The notes: generated from the sequence alone by a model not told the origin. Numbered from the stretch's first letter, positions 41,842 through 51,420 are shown. The stretch: DNA of 64,000 nt from Ilumatobacter sp. (GCF_030065885.1 NZ_JASJCS010000001.1:1-64000); one strand, 5' to 3'. Made by a program: numbers and translations.

Positions 41842-44800
41842 CTACGGTGAGCCGCGCCTCGACTCGGCGAGCTCGCGGTCGGGCACCGATCCGTCGGTCG
41901 CGCCACGCACCACACGGCCGTCGCCCAGGTGGGACTTGAGGCGCACGCCCAGCCGCTCGATCTCCCGCGGCTCCTGCCAGAGGAGGCCCGAGTGCGTGGT
42001 GTCGTGGACCACCAACTGCTCGACGCGCCCCCGAGCCAGCCGGCGCCAGCGCTGTTGGGTGTCCGGATCCGCGGCCAACTCCTCGCTCTGCACAAGGAGC
42101 AGATCGACGTCGAGCGGTCGCGCCTCGTAGACACGTTGCGCGTTCCGATGGGCGATGAACGCCCTGTCGACCCGGCGATCGACCACTCGACGCCGCAGAC
42201 GGGCACGAATCTTTCGGACCAGCGTGCCGCTCCGGACGCCGCGTACTGCGAATCGCACGAGGCGGATCGGAATCGGGCGGCCACGAGCCCTCGTCCAGTC
42301 CGGCCCGTTGTCCGGGGCCGTCGAATCGAGCACGACCACGCTGTCGACGTCGGCTCCGTCCCGGGCGAGCAGGTCGGCCATCTCCCAGGCGACGTGTGCG
42401 CCCATGCACATCCCGCCGACCCGGTACGGGCCGGCCGGCTCGACCGAGCGCATGTCGGAGAGGTAGCGGGCAGCCATCTCGGCGATCGACGATTCGGGTC
42501 CGGCGTCGCCGTCGATGCCGAGTGGTTGGAAGGCGTACAGCGGCTGCTCGGTGCCGATGTGCCGTGCGAGCTCCCTGAAGATCAACGCGGTGGCACCGGC
42601 CGGCGGGACGAGGAACAGCGGCGGCAGCGAGCCCTCCGGGTTGAGCGCCACCACCGAACCCGGGTCGGCCGGTGGCTCCTCGTCCCGGAGCAGCCTCGCC
42701 TGGCCGGTGATCGTCGGGTCCTCGAGCAGCGATGCCAACGGGAGCTCCCGACCGGTCGCCTGGCGGATCCTCTCGACGAGCGAAACTGCGACGATCGAGT
42801 GGCCACCGGCCTCGAAGAAGTCGTCGTCGACGCCGAAGTTCGCGTCCGGCAGCACCTCGCTCCAGATGGCATGCAGCGTCCGTTCGAGCTCGTCGCGCGG
42901 CCCGAGCGGCGGCGCCGACGCCGGCGGTGCCGCCTCCGGCAGGGCCGACCGGTCGACCTTTCCGTTGGGGAGTCGGGGCAGCGAGTCCAGGACGAGCACC
43001 GAGCTCGGCACCATGTAGGCGGGCAGTCGGCTTCGCAGATGGTCGAGGAGCTCGCGGCCGTCAACGGCACTCGCGCCCTCGACATAGGCCACGAGGTACG
43101 TCCCGGCGTCGTTGCTGCGTGCGACGACGGCACTCGTGACGACGTCGGGTCGGCGCACGAGCATCTCCTCGATCCCTCCGAGCTCGACCCGGTGTCCCCG
43201 CACCTTCACCTGCTCGTCCATCCGGCCGTGGAAGTCGATGAGACCGTCGGGCCGGTACTGCCCGATGTCGCCCGTTCGGAACAGCCGGGTCATCTCCCCC
43301 GGCGCGGCGACCGTCGGTGGGAGCCGGCTGGACGGTACGTCGACGAACCTGGCCGCCGTCATCTCGGGACGCCGGTGGTACCCGCGTGCGAGCCCCCCGC
43401 CACCGATGTAGATCTCGCCGGGCACGCCGACAGGAACCAGCTGCTGTGCGCTGTCGAGCAGCACGACCTGGGTGTTCGCGATCGGCCGCCCGATCGGGAC
43501 GCGATCTGGCTCGTGGGCGCTGTCGCATCGGTGGACGGTCGCCCACACGCTCGCCTCGGTCGGCCCGTACTCGTTGAAGAGCGCCGCGCCCGGGTTGGAC
43601 CTGGCGTGTTGATCGACGAGCTCGGTCGGACACGCCTCCCCCGCCACGATGACAGTGCGAAGCGAGGCACGGCTGTCGGCGTCGACGTGATCGAGCAGGA
43701 GTTGGTAGATCGACGGCAGGCACAGCGTGTGGGTCACCCGGTGACCCTGGATGAGCCGCTGCAACGAACGAACGTCGAGTTGCTGCTCATGGGTCGGCAC
43801 GACGAGCGTTCCTCCGGTCGTCAGCGTCCAGAACACGCCCACCACCGAGCTGTCGAACGAGAGCGAGGACAACAACAGGAAGACGTCGGGCGCCTCCTCG
43901 TAGTAGGCGAACCGCGCGTTCATCGAATGGAGGAGGTTGCGGTGATCGATCGGCACGCCGTTCGGTCGACCGGTGGAACCGGACGTGTAGATCATGTAGG
44001 CGAGGTCGTCGACCGTCACGAGTCGCCGCTCGCCGGAGGGCGGCGGTGGGCCGGTCCGCAGGAGGACGGACTCGTCGGACAGCTCGGTGACGAGCTCCGT
44101 GTCGCCGAACACGTCTCGACCGTCCGTGCTCGGCGACGTGACGATCAACGCCGCCTCGGAGTCCTCGACCATCTCTCGCAGCTGCCGCGACGGGTAGGCA
44201 GGGTCCACGGGGACGTACGCACCGCCGGCCTGCAGGACACCGACGATCGACACGATGAGCTCGACCGAGCGCTCCAGGTGGACCACGACCGCACTCCCCG
44301 GGCGGACGCCGGCCTCGCGCAGTGCCCGTGCACACGCGTCAGCCCGTCGCGCCAGCTCGCCGTACGTCACCGAGCTGCCGGCGCACGCGACTGCGAGGCG
44401 ATCAGGACGGGCCGCAGCCTCCCGCTCGATCATCTCGTGCACCAATGGCACGGGATCGGCAGTCATCCCGGTGTCGTTCCACCGGCCGATGCGGTCTCGC
44501 TCACTCTCGGAGACCATGCCCAACTCGCCGAGTGTGGCGTCGGGGTGCTGCAGGATCTCCCCGAGCACGTTGAGCAAGTGGCCGAACAGCGCGTCGATCG
44601 CACCGGACGCGAACAGCGTCGGATCGCTCACGAGCTTGAAGGTGAGCACGTCCCTCGGGAGGACGATCAGTGCGAGCGGGAAGTTGCTGTCATCGAGGTA
44701 GCGCGTTCCACCGACCATGCCGCTCGTCGCGACATCGCTCGGCACGTTCTCGACGACGACGATGCTGTCGAAGAGGTCGACGCCGGCCGGTACGTCTGAC

Positions 44801-45837
44801 CATCGCTGGATCTCGACCAGCGACGTGTGCTCGTGGTCGGCGATCTCGAGCTGGTGCGCCTGCATGCGTGCCAGCCACGGAACCACGCCGTCAGCCGGAT
44901 CGACCGTCGACCGGACGGGCACGGTCGTCAGGAACATGCCGACGATCTGCTCGACGCCCGGCAGGTCCATCGGCCGCCCGGACGACGTCGCGCCGAACAC
45001 GACGTCGCGGGCACCGCTGTACCGGCTCAGGACCAGACTCCACGCGCCCTGCACGACCGTGGCGAGCGTGAGGCGATGCCGCCGGGCGAACTCCGTGAGC
45101 CGATCGCCCGTCTCGGTCGGCAGCTGTCGCATCGTGGTGCGCCGCTGCGCTCCGCCAGGTCCGGCACGTTCGCGTCGGAACCGCCGGATCGGCAATGCGG
45201 TCGGCGTCGTGAACCCGGCGAGCTCATCTCGCCAGAACGACTCCGACGAGGCCAGGTCGCGGCGTTCCAGCCACGCGACGAAATCCTTGAACGGTCGACC
45301 CGTCGGCGCCGTCCACTCGCGGTCCTCGAGGATCGCGCCGTAGGCGTCGAGCAACTCGGAGAGGACGATCTGTGCCGACCAACCGTCGAGCATCGCGTGG
45401 TGGAAGCTCCACACCATCGTCGGGTCGTCGGCCCCCGATGTCACCAGCCTGACCCGGGACGACGGAACCGAATCCAGATCGAAACCCCGCCGGCGGTCGG
45501 CCTCGAGCAGACGCTCGAGCTCAGCGGTCCGGCCGGCCTCGTCGTTCGCGGCCAACTCGACGATCGCGAAGTCGACGGTGGCGGTTCGCCGCACGACCTG
45601 GAGTGGTTGACCGATCCGCTCCCAGACGAACGCCGTCCGCAAGATGTCGTGGCGGTCGATCATCGACTGCCATGCGCGCTCGAGCGCGGTGACCACGATC
45701 GGGCCGCGCAGGGTCGTCACGACCTGGACGGTGTAGGCGCTCCGCTCGGGGTCGGCGACGGTGTGGAACACCATGCCGGCCTGCGTCGGCGCCATCGGGT
45801 AGATGTCGGCGACGCCGTCGAGCTGATGCTCACTCAT
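41842..45837 (-). CDS. Non-ribosomal peptide synthetase, C-A-T-TE (terminal module)
   Basis: 1331 residues from the ATG at 45837, overlapping the previous NRPS by 8 bp. Condensation domain: 'SFHHAMLDGWS' (HHxxxDG intact, 146-152). Adenylation domain about 455-985: 'YMIYTSGSTGRPNGV' (A3, with Asn in place of the usual last Lys), 'FNEYGPTE' (A5), 'GQYRPDGLIDFHGRMDEQVKVRGHRVE' (A7-A8), 'LPNGKVDRSAL' (A10, catalytic Lys). Its A4 'LSFDSSVVGVF' keeps the Asp that binds the alpha-amino group. Carrier: 'FFEAGGHSIVAVSL'. Thioesterase: 'GGMCMGAHVAWEM' with Cys (about 1144) as nucleophile, His in 'DTTHSGLL'. It adds the last residue and releases the product by hydrolysis, cyclisation or lactonisation. 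The substrate is unknown. Confidence 0.93.
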   Translation of the reverse strand: MSEHQLDGVADIYPMAPTQAGMVFHTVADPERSAYTVQVVTTLRGPIVVTALERAWQSMIDRHDILRTAFVWERIGQPLQVVRRTATVDFAIVELAANDEAGRTAELERLLEADRRRGFDLDSVPSSRVRLVTSGADDPTMVWSFHHAMLDGWSAQIVLSELLDAYGAILEDREWTAPTGRPFKDFVAWLERRDLASSESFWRDELAGFTTPTALPIRRFRRERAGPGGAQRRTTMRQLPTETGDRLTEFARRHRLTLATVVQGAWSLVLSRYSGARDVVFGATSSGRPMDLPGVEQIVGMFLTTVPVRSTVDPADGVVPWLARMQAHQLEIADHEHTSLVEIQRWSDVPAGVDLFDSIVVVENVPSDVATSGMVGGTRYLDDSNFPLALIVLPRDVLTFKLVSDPTLFASGAIDALFGHLLNVLGEILQHPDATLGELGMVSESERDRIGRWNDTGMTADPVPLVHEMIEREAAARPDRLAVACAGSSVTYGELARRADACARALREAGVRPGSAVVVHLERSVELIVSIVGVLQAGGAYVPVDPAYPSRQLREMVEDSEAALIVTSPSTDGRDVFGDTELVTELSDESVLLRTGPPPPSGERRLVTVDDLAYMIYTSGSTGRPNGVPIDHRNLLHSMNARFAYYEEAPDVFLLLSSLSFDSSVVGVFWTLTTGGTLVVPTHEQQLDVRSLQRLIQGHRVTHTLCLPSIYQLLLDHVDADSRASLRTVIVAGEACPTELVDQHARSNPGAALFNEYGPTEASVWATVHRCDSAHEPDRVPIGRPIANTQVVLLDSAQQLVPVGVPGEIYIGGGGLARGYHRRPEMTAARFVDVPSSRLPPTVAAPGEMTRLFRTGDIGQYRPDGLIDFHGRMDEQVKVRGHRVELGGIEEMLVRRPDVVTSAVVARSNDAGTYLVAYVEGASAVDGRELLDHLRSRLPAYMVPSSVLVLDSLPRLPNGKVDRSALPEAAPPASAPPLGPRDELERTLHAIWSEVLPDANFGVDDDFFEAGGHSIVAVSLVERIRQATGRELPLASLLEDPTITGQARLLRDEEPPADPGSVVALNPEGSLPPLFLVPPAGATALIFRELARHIGTEQPLYAFQPLGIDGDAGPESSIAEMAARYLSDMRSVEPAGPYRVGGMCMGAHVAWEMADLLARDGADVDSVVVLDSTAPDNGPDWTRARGRPIPIRLVRFAVRGVRSGTLVRKIRARLRRRVVDRRVDRAFIAHRNAQRVYEARPLDVDLLLVQSEELAADPDTQQRWRRLARGRVEQLVVHDTTHSGLLWQEPREIERLGVRLKSHLGDGRVVRGATDGSVPDRELAESRRGSP

Positions 45838-48800
45838 CGAAGAGGCTCCCCAGGCGTTCGAGCTCTTCGGGCGCGAGCGAGACCATCGAGAAGGGCTCGG
45901 GTTCGTGACGGTCGTCCGGCGAGTCCTCGTCGTCGGCGACGGGCGTGGCGACCGAGGCGAGTCCGTGGACGGTCTGCTGCTCGAAGATCTGGCGCGGCGC
46001 GATCTGCCATCCGACCGCACCCGCCCGCGCGACGATCTGGATGGCGTTGATCGAGTCGCCGCCGAGCTCGAAGTAGTTGTCGTGGACGCCGACGGCGTCG
46101 ATGCCGAGCACGTCGGACCAGACCGCTGCGAGCTCCCGTTCCGCGGGCGTCTTCGGCTGGACCGGTCGGTGACCGAGGGTCGGTCGATCGTCGTCGGGCC
46201 GCAAGCGCGCCTTGTCGATCTTCCCGTTCTCGTTGAGCGGCATCTGATCGACCTGGACGAACCGCGCGGGGATCGCGTACTCGGGCAGGGCGCGCGCCAG
46301 GTGCGACCGCAACTCCGCGACCGACAGCGATTGACTGGCGACGAAGTAGGCCCACAGCTGCAGGTTGCCGGACGGGTCGGGGTGGGCGACGACCGCCGCG
46401 TCGTGGATCTCGCGCACGGAGTACCCGATGCGGTCCAGCACGCGATTGACGTGACGGACGTTGGTCACCGGGGTGACTTCCTCGAGAGCCTGCTCGCGTG
46501 TGGTGACACCCAACCTGATGTCCCAGCTGAGCGGGGCCTCGTAATTGTGGTAGCCCTCGTCCGCCGAGTGCACGGCGATCCCGATGTCGTTCATCCTGCA
46601 GTTCGACGAGCAGAAGCCCGTGTCATCGGGCTGCCGCCAGTACGCGTCGCGTTCTTGCAGGTACGCCCGCACCCCACCGGTCGCGATGTCGTCGTAGCGG
46701 AAGAAGTCGACGAAATCGATCTCGTCGAGATCGATGCCTTCGACATCGACGTCGAGCAGGGCGGCGGTGCGATCCCGGTTCGCGTGGTACGCCATGCGGA
46801 AGAGCCGCAGCTTCTCCTCGATCTCGCCGACGTCTCGCACACCCTGGCCGAGCAACCCCGCGACCTTCGTGTCGAAGATCTGGCCGCGTGAGAGACCGGT
46901 GACGACCGCGTTGATGCCGCGCTCGTGGGCGAGCCGGGTGCTCGCCGTCGTCAGCGCCTTGAAGCAGCCGGAGCAGACCGTGCTGTCGTCGTTCAGGCTC
47001 TCGACGAAGATGTCGTCCATCCGCGCCTCGGCCGTCACGACGCTCTCGACGCCGAGCCGAGCGGTCTGCCGCTCGATGTTGCGGAACGCCGCCGGTGAGA
47101 TGTGGCCGTTGTCGAACGTGTAGGCGAGCACCCGCAGACCCATCTCGACGAGTCGGTGCAGGACGTAGGAGCTGTCCTTGCCGCCGCTGTACAGGAGGAG
47201 GCAATCGTGCTCACCCGCTCCGCGGTCCGCCGCACGGGCGAGTCGTCCGGCGAGATCGTCGATCGTGCCGAAGTACCGCCCGGCCTCCGATCCGACCTCG
47301 ACGAACTCGCGGCAGACGCTGCACACGCCGGCCTCGTCCAGAACCACGCCGGGGTGCTGCTCCGACAGCAGGCACTCGCTGCACCGAACGGGCGCCGCCG
47401 GGGCGGCGCTCGTGACCGGGACGTGGGTTCGCCGCACGCGGAAGCGCCGCAACGCTGCTTCGACCTCCTCGACCTCGAGGCGGTGGCCCCGGACCTTCAC
47501 CTGCGAGTCGCGCCGACCGAGGAACTCGATCACGCCGTCGGCCGACTGGCGGGCGAGGTCGCCGGTTCGGTACAGCCGGCCGGGCCCGAACGGGTTGTCG
47601 ACGAACCGCTCGTCGGAGGCCTCGTCCCCGTCGACGTAGCCACGACCGACGCCGGACCCGCCGATGCACAACTCGCCCGCGACACCGAACGGCTGCAGGT
47701 TGCCGTGGGGATCGAGGACGTAGACCGATGCTCCCGGCATCGGCCGCCCGATCGGTACGGTGTCGAAGTCGTCGAGATTGTCGGGTGTCACGCTCCACGT
47801 GACGCTGTCGACGCAACACTCGGCGGGTCCGTACGCGTTGGTGAGGGCCGGTACCCGTGTCGTGAACCGGTCGAAGAACCGACGCACCAGCGGTTTGGCG
47901 AGCGCCTCGCCACCGATGATGAAGTGCTGGACCGGGAGCGACGCGAGGTCACCCGCTCCGGCACCGGCGAGCATCATCACGTGTCCGGGCGTCCCATCGC
48001 TCACATCGATGCGGTGCGCCTCGAGGAACGACCGGAGCCGATCGCCATCGGTCCGCGCCTCGTCGGGCACGATGACGAGCGTGTGGCCGCCGAGCAGTGC
48101 AGCGAAGATCTGCTGGACCGACGGATCGAAGACGTAGGGCGCGACGAGCGCAACCCGGAGGCCCTCGCCGGCGGTCGGAACGCACGGTCCGTACACCCGC
48201 TCGTGCAACCCGCCGACGAGATTGACCACGTTGCGGTGCTCGATCATCGTGGCCTTCGGCTCGCCGGTGGTCCCGGACGTGAAGAGGACGTATGCGAGGT
48301 GGTGCGGCCGCAGTTCGGACCGTGGAGCCGCTGCAGATGCACCGTGTTCCGGGTCGTCGATCCGCACGATCGGCAGGTCGAGTCCGGCCACCACGTGTGC
48401 CGTCGGTTCGTGGACGACCACCGCCACCGAATTCGACGACGCCACCATGCGGCGGCGTCGATCCGGTGGGTCGTTGGGCGCCAGCGGCATGTAGGCCGCC
48501 CCTGCCTTCTGGATGCCGAGCATCCCGACGATCATGTCGACGGTCCGCGCGGAGCACAGCGCCACGACCCGATCGGGCCCTGCGCCGAGCGCAGTGAGCC
48601 GGTCGGCGAGCAGCTCGGCCCGTGCGTCGAGCTCCGCGTAGGTCAGGCTCTGCTCGTCGTCGGCCACTGCGATCCGTTCGGCGTGCTGCGCAAGCTGCTC
48701 GGCGAATCGGCTCGGGATCGTGTCGGACGCCGCGGGACCGTCGACAGTGCTGCTCGCCAGGATCCGCGCCCGCTCGTCACCGGTCGGCAGCTCGATCGCC

Positions 48801-50140
48801 GTCAGCGACGTCCCGGGGTCGTCCAACCAAGCGTCGAGCACCCGGAAGAAGTGATCGACGATCAGCCCGCGCTGCTCGTCGTCGAACACGCCGTCCTTGA
48901 GATCGAAATACAGCCGGAACGATCCGGGGTCGGCGTCGGGAAGCACCTGCACCCGGATCGCGTGTGCCGGGTCGCCGTAGCCGCAATGGTGCCACCGTGC
49001 CTCGGCCGGGAGGTCGCCGAACCGCTCGAACGGCGCGTGGATGTAGTTGAGCACGACCTCGAACGCGTTCGCCTCGTGTGCCGCCGAGACCGGGAACCGG
49101 GCGCGCTGCATGCCCTCGAACGCCTCCCGCCCGACCTGCTGCATGAGCGACGCCATCGTCTCGTCGGGTCGCACGTCGACGGTCAGCGGGAAGAGGTTCA
49201 TGAACAGGCCGACCGTGTGCCGGAACTGCTCGTTCAGCCGGTTGTGGAACGGCGTGCCGATCGCGAGGCGATCGTGACCGGTGAGCCGGTGGAGCAGCCC
49301 GAACAGCACGGTGTGGAAGATTCGGAGACCGGTCAGCTCGGGCGAGAGCGCGGCGATGTCGGGGCGTTGCATGAACCGTGCGAGCCGCTCGGCTCGGTCC
49401 CCGTCGATGCCCGCCTCGATGCGAACCGTCGCAGGACCCGCATCGGCCGAGGCTCGCCCGTAGAACGACAGCGGCTCGAACGGCTCCTGCAGCTTGTCGC
49501 TCCAGGCCTGTGCTGCCTCGGCGTACTCGTCCGACGAGAGGGTCTCGTCCTCGGCAGCCAGGAAGTCGCCGTACGACGGCAACGTCGGCGCCTCGTCGAG
49601 ACGCCCGTCCCGAGCCCGCTCGTAGAGGTCGGCCTGGTACCGGAGCAGGAGCGACGCCGACCAGGCATCGGCGATCAGGTGATGTTGGTTGAGGAACCAC
49701 ACGAACCGCGCCGGGCCGAGCCTGAACAGCACCGTGTCGAACAGCAGGTCCCCCGGCTCGAACATGTGGTCGCCACGCTCCGCGATCTGTTCGGCGAGCG
49801 CGAGCTCGGGATCGTCCGCGCCGCTGAGGTCGACGAGCGGCAGCTCCCGTTCGTACCGGCCGACGACGCGTTGAACCGGCGTGCCGTCACGCTCGTCGAT
49901 GACCGTTCGCAACGCGTCGCACCGGTCGACGAGTGCCCCGAACGCAGCGCGGAACGCGTCGACATCGAGCTCGGCGTTGATCGTGAACGTCCTGATCATG
50001 TTGAACAGCGGGACGCCGGGATCGAGCTGCTGCGCGGTCCAGATCATCCGCTGGCGACTGCTCAACGGCCGCACGGGATCCATCTCGGTTGCGTTCGGCG
50101 ATCGATCCTGGGTCGCCGTCCGATCCAGGAACGACGTCAT
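45830..50140 (-). CDS. Non-ribosomal peptide synthetase, C-A-T with PP-loop ATPase domain embedded in the A domain
   Basis: 1436 residues from the ATG at 50140, which overlaps the halogenase stop (ATGA). Condensation domain with 'LNQHHLIADAWS' (HHxxxDA variant, His153-154); as the first module it probably accepts the pyrrolyl starter from the free carrier protein. Adenylation: 'YVLFTSGTTGEPKATM' (A3, about 618), 'APYVFDPSVQQIF' (A4), 'NAYGPAE' (A5), 'LYRTGDLARQ' (A7), 'RGHRLEVEEVEAAL' (A8). About residues 905-1240 are a PP-loop ATP-pyrophosphatase domain. Then A9-A10 resume ('DAAVVAHPDPSGNLQLWAYFVA', 'LNENGKIDKARL') and the carrier 'YFELGGDSINAIQ'. The C-terminal 'FSMVSLAPEELERLGSLFDE' resembles a docking helix. 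It adds and probably modifies residue one. Confidence 0.93.
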   Translation of the reverse strand: MTSFLDRTATQDRSPNATEMDPVRPLSSRQRMIWTAQQLDPGVPLFNMIRTFTINAELDVDAFRAAFGALVDRCDALRTVIDERDGTPVQRVVGRYERELPLVDLSGADDPELALAEQIAERGDHMFEPGDLLFDTVLFRLGPARFVWFLNQHHLIADAWSASLLLRYQADLYERARDGRLDEAPTLPSYGDFLAAEDETLSSDEYAEAAQAWSDKLQEPFEPLSFYGRASADAGPATVRIEAGIDGDRAERLARFMQRPDIAALSPELTGLRIFHTVLFGLLHRLTGHDRLAIGTPFHNRLNEQFRHTVGLFMNLFPLTVDVRPDETMASLMQQVGREAFEGMQRARFPVSAAHEANAFEVVLNYIHAPFERFGDLPAEARWHHCGYGDPAHAIRVQVLPDADPGSFRLYFDLKDGVFDDEQRGLIVDHFFRVLDAWLDDPGTSLTAIELPTGDERARILASSTVDGPAASDTIPSRFAEQLAQHAERIAVADDEQSLTYAELDARAELLADRLTALGAGPDRVVALCSARTVDMIVGMLGIQKAGAAYMPLAPNDPPDRRRRMVASSNSVAVVVHEPTAHVVAGLDLPIVRIDDPEHGASAAAPRSELRPHHLAYVLFTSGTTGEPKATMIEHRNVVNLVGGLHERVYGPCVPTAGEGLRVALVAPYVFDPSVQQIFAALLGGHTLVIVPDEARTDGDRLRSFLEAHRIDVSDGTPGHVMMLAGAGAGDLASLPVQHFIIGGEALAKPLVRRFFDRFTTRVPALTNAYGPAECCVDSVTWSVTPDNLDDFDTVPIGRPMPGASVYVLDPHGNLQPFGVAGELCIGGSGVGRGYVDGDEASDERFVDNPFGPGRLYRTGDLARQSADGVIEFLGRRDSQVKVRGHRLEVEEVEAALRRFRVRRTHVPVTSAAPAAPVRCSECLLSEQHPGVVLDEAGVCSVCREFVEVGSEAGRYFGTIDDLAGRLARAADRGAGEHDCLLLYSGGKDSSYVLHRLVEMGLRVLAYTFDNGHISPAAFRNIERQTARLGVESVVTAEARMDDIFVESLNDDSTVCSGCFKALTTASTRLAHERGINAVVTGLSRGQIFDTKVAGLLGQGVRDVGEIEEKLRLFRMAYHANRDRTAALLDVDVEGIDLDEIDFVDFFRYDDIATGGVRAYLQERDAYWRQPDDTGFCSSNCRMNDIGIAVHSADEGYHNYEAPLSWDIRLGVTTREQALEEVTPVTNVRHVNRVLDRIGYSVREIHDAAVVAHPDPSGNLQLWAYFVASQSLSVAELRSHLARALPEYAIPARFVQVDQMPLNENGKIDKARLRPDDDRPTLGHRPVQPKTPAERELAAVWSDVLGIDAVGVHDNYFELGGDSINAIQIVARAGAVGWQIAPRQIFEQQTVHGLASVATPVADDEDSPDDRHEPEPFSMVSLAPEELERLGSLFDE
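46421..47428 (-). other. Embedded PP-loop (AANH) domain within the NRPS adenylation domain
   Basis: Residues about 905-1240 of the upstream NRPS. Two zinc-ribbon-like pairs, 'CSECLLSEQHPGVVLDEAGVCSVC' region (920-943), precede the ATP pyrophosphatase loop 'LLLYSGGKDSSYVLHRL' (985-990), 'RVLAYTFDNGHISPAAFRNIE', 'TVCSGCFKAL' (1056-1059), 'VTGLSRGQIFD' and 'GFCSSNCRMND' (1177-1181). The order matches WbpG/PseA-type N-acetyl-sugar amidotransferases, which adenylate an amide carbonyl before nucleophile attack; related PP-loop enzymes install sulfur. It sits exactly between motifs A8 and A9, the place where methyltransferases interrupt other A domains. Confidence 0.85.
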
Positions 50141-51402
50141 CCGATCGGCATGTCGGTCAGGTGGGCCTTGAGGAGGTGGCCGTCCGAGCGCTCGACCGCG
50201 TCGATGAAGTCGCGCATCTTCTGCAGCACGGGCACCTCGTCGCGGTCGTACACCTGTCCCTGGAGCAGTTCGAGCACCTGCAGCCGGTGCTCGGGCTCCT
50301 GGATGAAGTACGTGAACGTGTGCATCAGCTTGTAGTAGAGGCGGATGAACTCGTACCAGATCTCGACGCCGCCCCGCAGCGTGGTCTCGTAGCCGCGGAG
50401 CGACTCGGCGCTGACGTCGCCCTTGGCGAACCCGGCGACCAGCGCCTCGCTCGCGAGCTTGGCGCTGCTGAGCGCCACGCTGACGCCCGACGAGAAGATC
50501 GGATCGACGAAGCGCGCCGCGTCGCCGGCGAGGAGGTACCCGTTGCCGACGAAGTGCTCCATCGAGTAGCTGTAGTCGCCCTCGGATTTGACGTCGTTGA
50601 CACGCCTGGCGTTGCCCATCGCGGCGCGCAGCTCGGGCGTCGACCCGAGCTGCTCGGCGAAGAAATCCTCGATGCCCAGCTCGGAGGCGCGGAACACGTC
50701 GCGATGGACGACGACGCCGACCGACGTGATCTCGGGGGTGATCGGGATCTGCCAGACCCAGCTCCGCTCGAGCGGTAGGAAGTAGACGCGGATGTAGTCG
50801 GCGGTGCGCTCGACGCCCCGGTCGACGTTCTCGAACCACGCGTGGATCGCGAACTGGTTGAAGATCGGATCCCGGTTCTTGATGCCGAGCTGGCGTCCGA
50901 GCAACGTGTCGCGGCCGCTGGCGTCGACCACCGCGTCGGCCTGGATGGTGACGGGCTGGTCGCCGATGCAGACCTCGACGCCCCTGGCGAAGCCGTCCTC
51001 GAACACGACCCGCTGCGCCGCCACGCCCTGGTGGATCCGCGACCCGAGCGATTCGGCGTGCTTCAGGAGCATCAGATCGAACTTGCTGCGATCGACGTGG
51101 TACGTGTAGTCGACGTCGACGCCCTCTTGCGGGAACTCCGCGAAGGCGATGTCGAACTCGCCCCGGCCCGTCGGCGGGTGCCACGCGGCGCCGTACTTGC
51201 GAACGAACCCGGCGTTGTCGAACGTCTCCCAGAACCCGATCTCGTTGAAGATCCTCGTCGACGCCGTGACCATCGACTCGCCGACGTGCGGCCGGGGGTG
51301 GATCGCACGCTCGAGGATGGTGTTGTCGATGCCTGCCAGCGAGAGGTAGCTCCCGAGCGCCGAACCGGCCGGTCCGCCTCCGATGATCACCACATGTGCC
51401 AC
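50137..51402 (-). CDS. FAD-dependent halogenase (carrier-protein-acting, PltA/CmlS type)
   Basis: 421 residues. The FAD-binding 'VVIIGGGPAGSALGSYL' is at the N-terminus; 'HPRPHVGESMV' and 'GYLLAGDAARFVDPIFSSGVSVAL' are typical of the family. The halogenase signature WxWxIP is intact as 'SWVWQIPI' (Trp215, Trp217), which keeps the enzyme from acting as a monooxygenase. The likely haloamine-forming Lys is Lys69 in 'GFVRKYGAAW'. In operon with a stand-alone carrier protein and prolyl-type activating enzyme, it should chlorinate or brominate carrier-bound pyrrole. It needs a flavin reductase, not encoded in the operon. Its stop overlaps the first NRPS start; the carrier gene ends 18 bp before it. 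Confidence 0.88.
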   Translation of the reverse strand: MAHVVIIGGGPAGSALGSYLSLAGIDNTILERAIHPRPHVGESMVTASTRIFNEIGFWETFDNAGFVRKYGAAWHPPTGRGEFDIAFAEFPQEGVDVDYTYHVDRSKFDLMLLKHAESLGSRIHQGVAAQRVVFEDGFARGVEVCIGDQPVTIQADAVVDASGRDTLLGRQLGIKNRDPIFNQFAIHAWFENVDRGVERTADYIRVYFLPLERSWVWQIPITPEITSVGVVVHRDVFRASELGIEDFFAEQLGSTPELRAAMGNARRVNDVKSEGDYSYSMEHFVGNGYLLAGDAARFVDPIFSSGVSVALSSAKLASEALVAGFAKGDVSAESLRGYETTLRGGVEIWYEFIRLYYKLMHTFTYFIQEPEHRLQVLELLQGQVYDRDEVPVLQKMRDFIDAVERSDGHLLKAHLTDMPIG

Positions 51403-51420
51403 GGTTGTTGCCCCTGTTCG

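Noticed and set aside
41929-44799. 956-codon plus-strand ORF
   Set aside because: Antisense shadow of the terminal NRPS module.
47102-50335. 1077-codon plus-strand ORF
   Set aside because: Antisense shadow of the first NRPS; composition is Arg/Asp/Val/Glu-rich without motifs, while the opposite frame has complete NRPS motifs.
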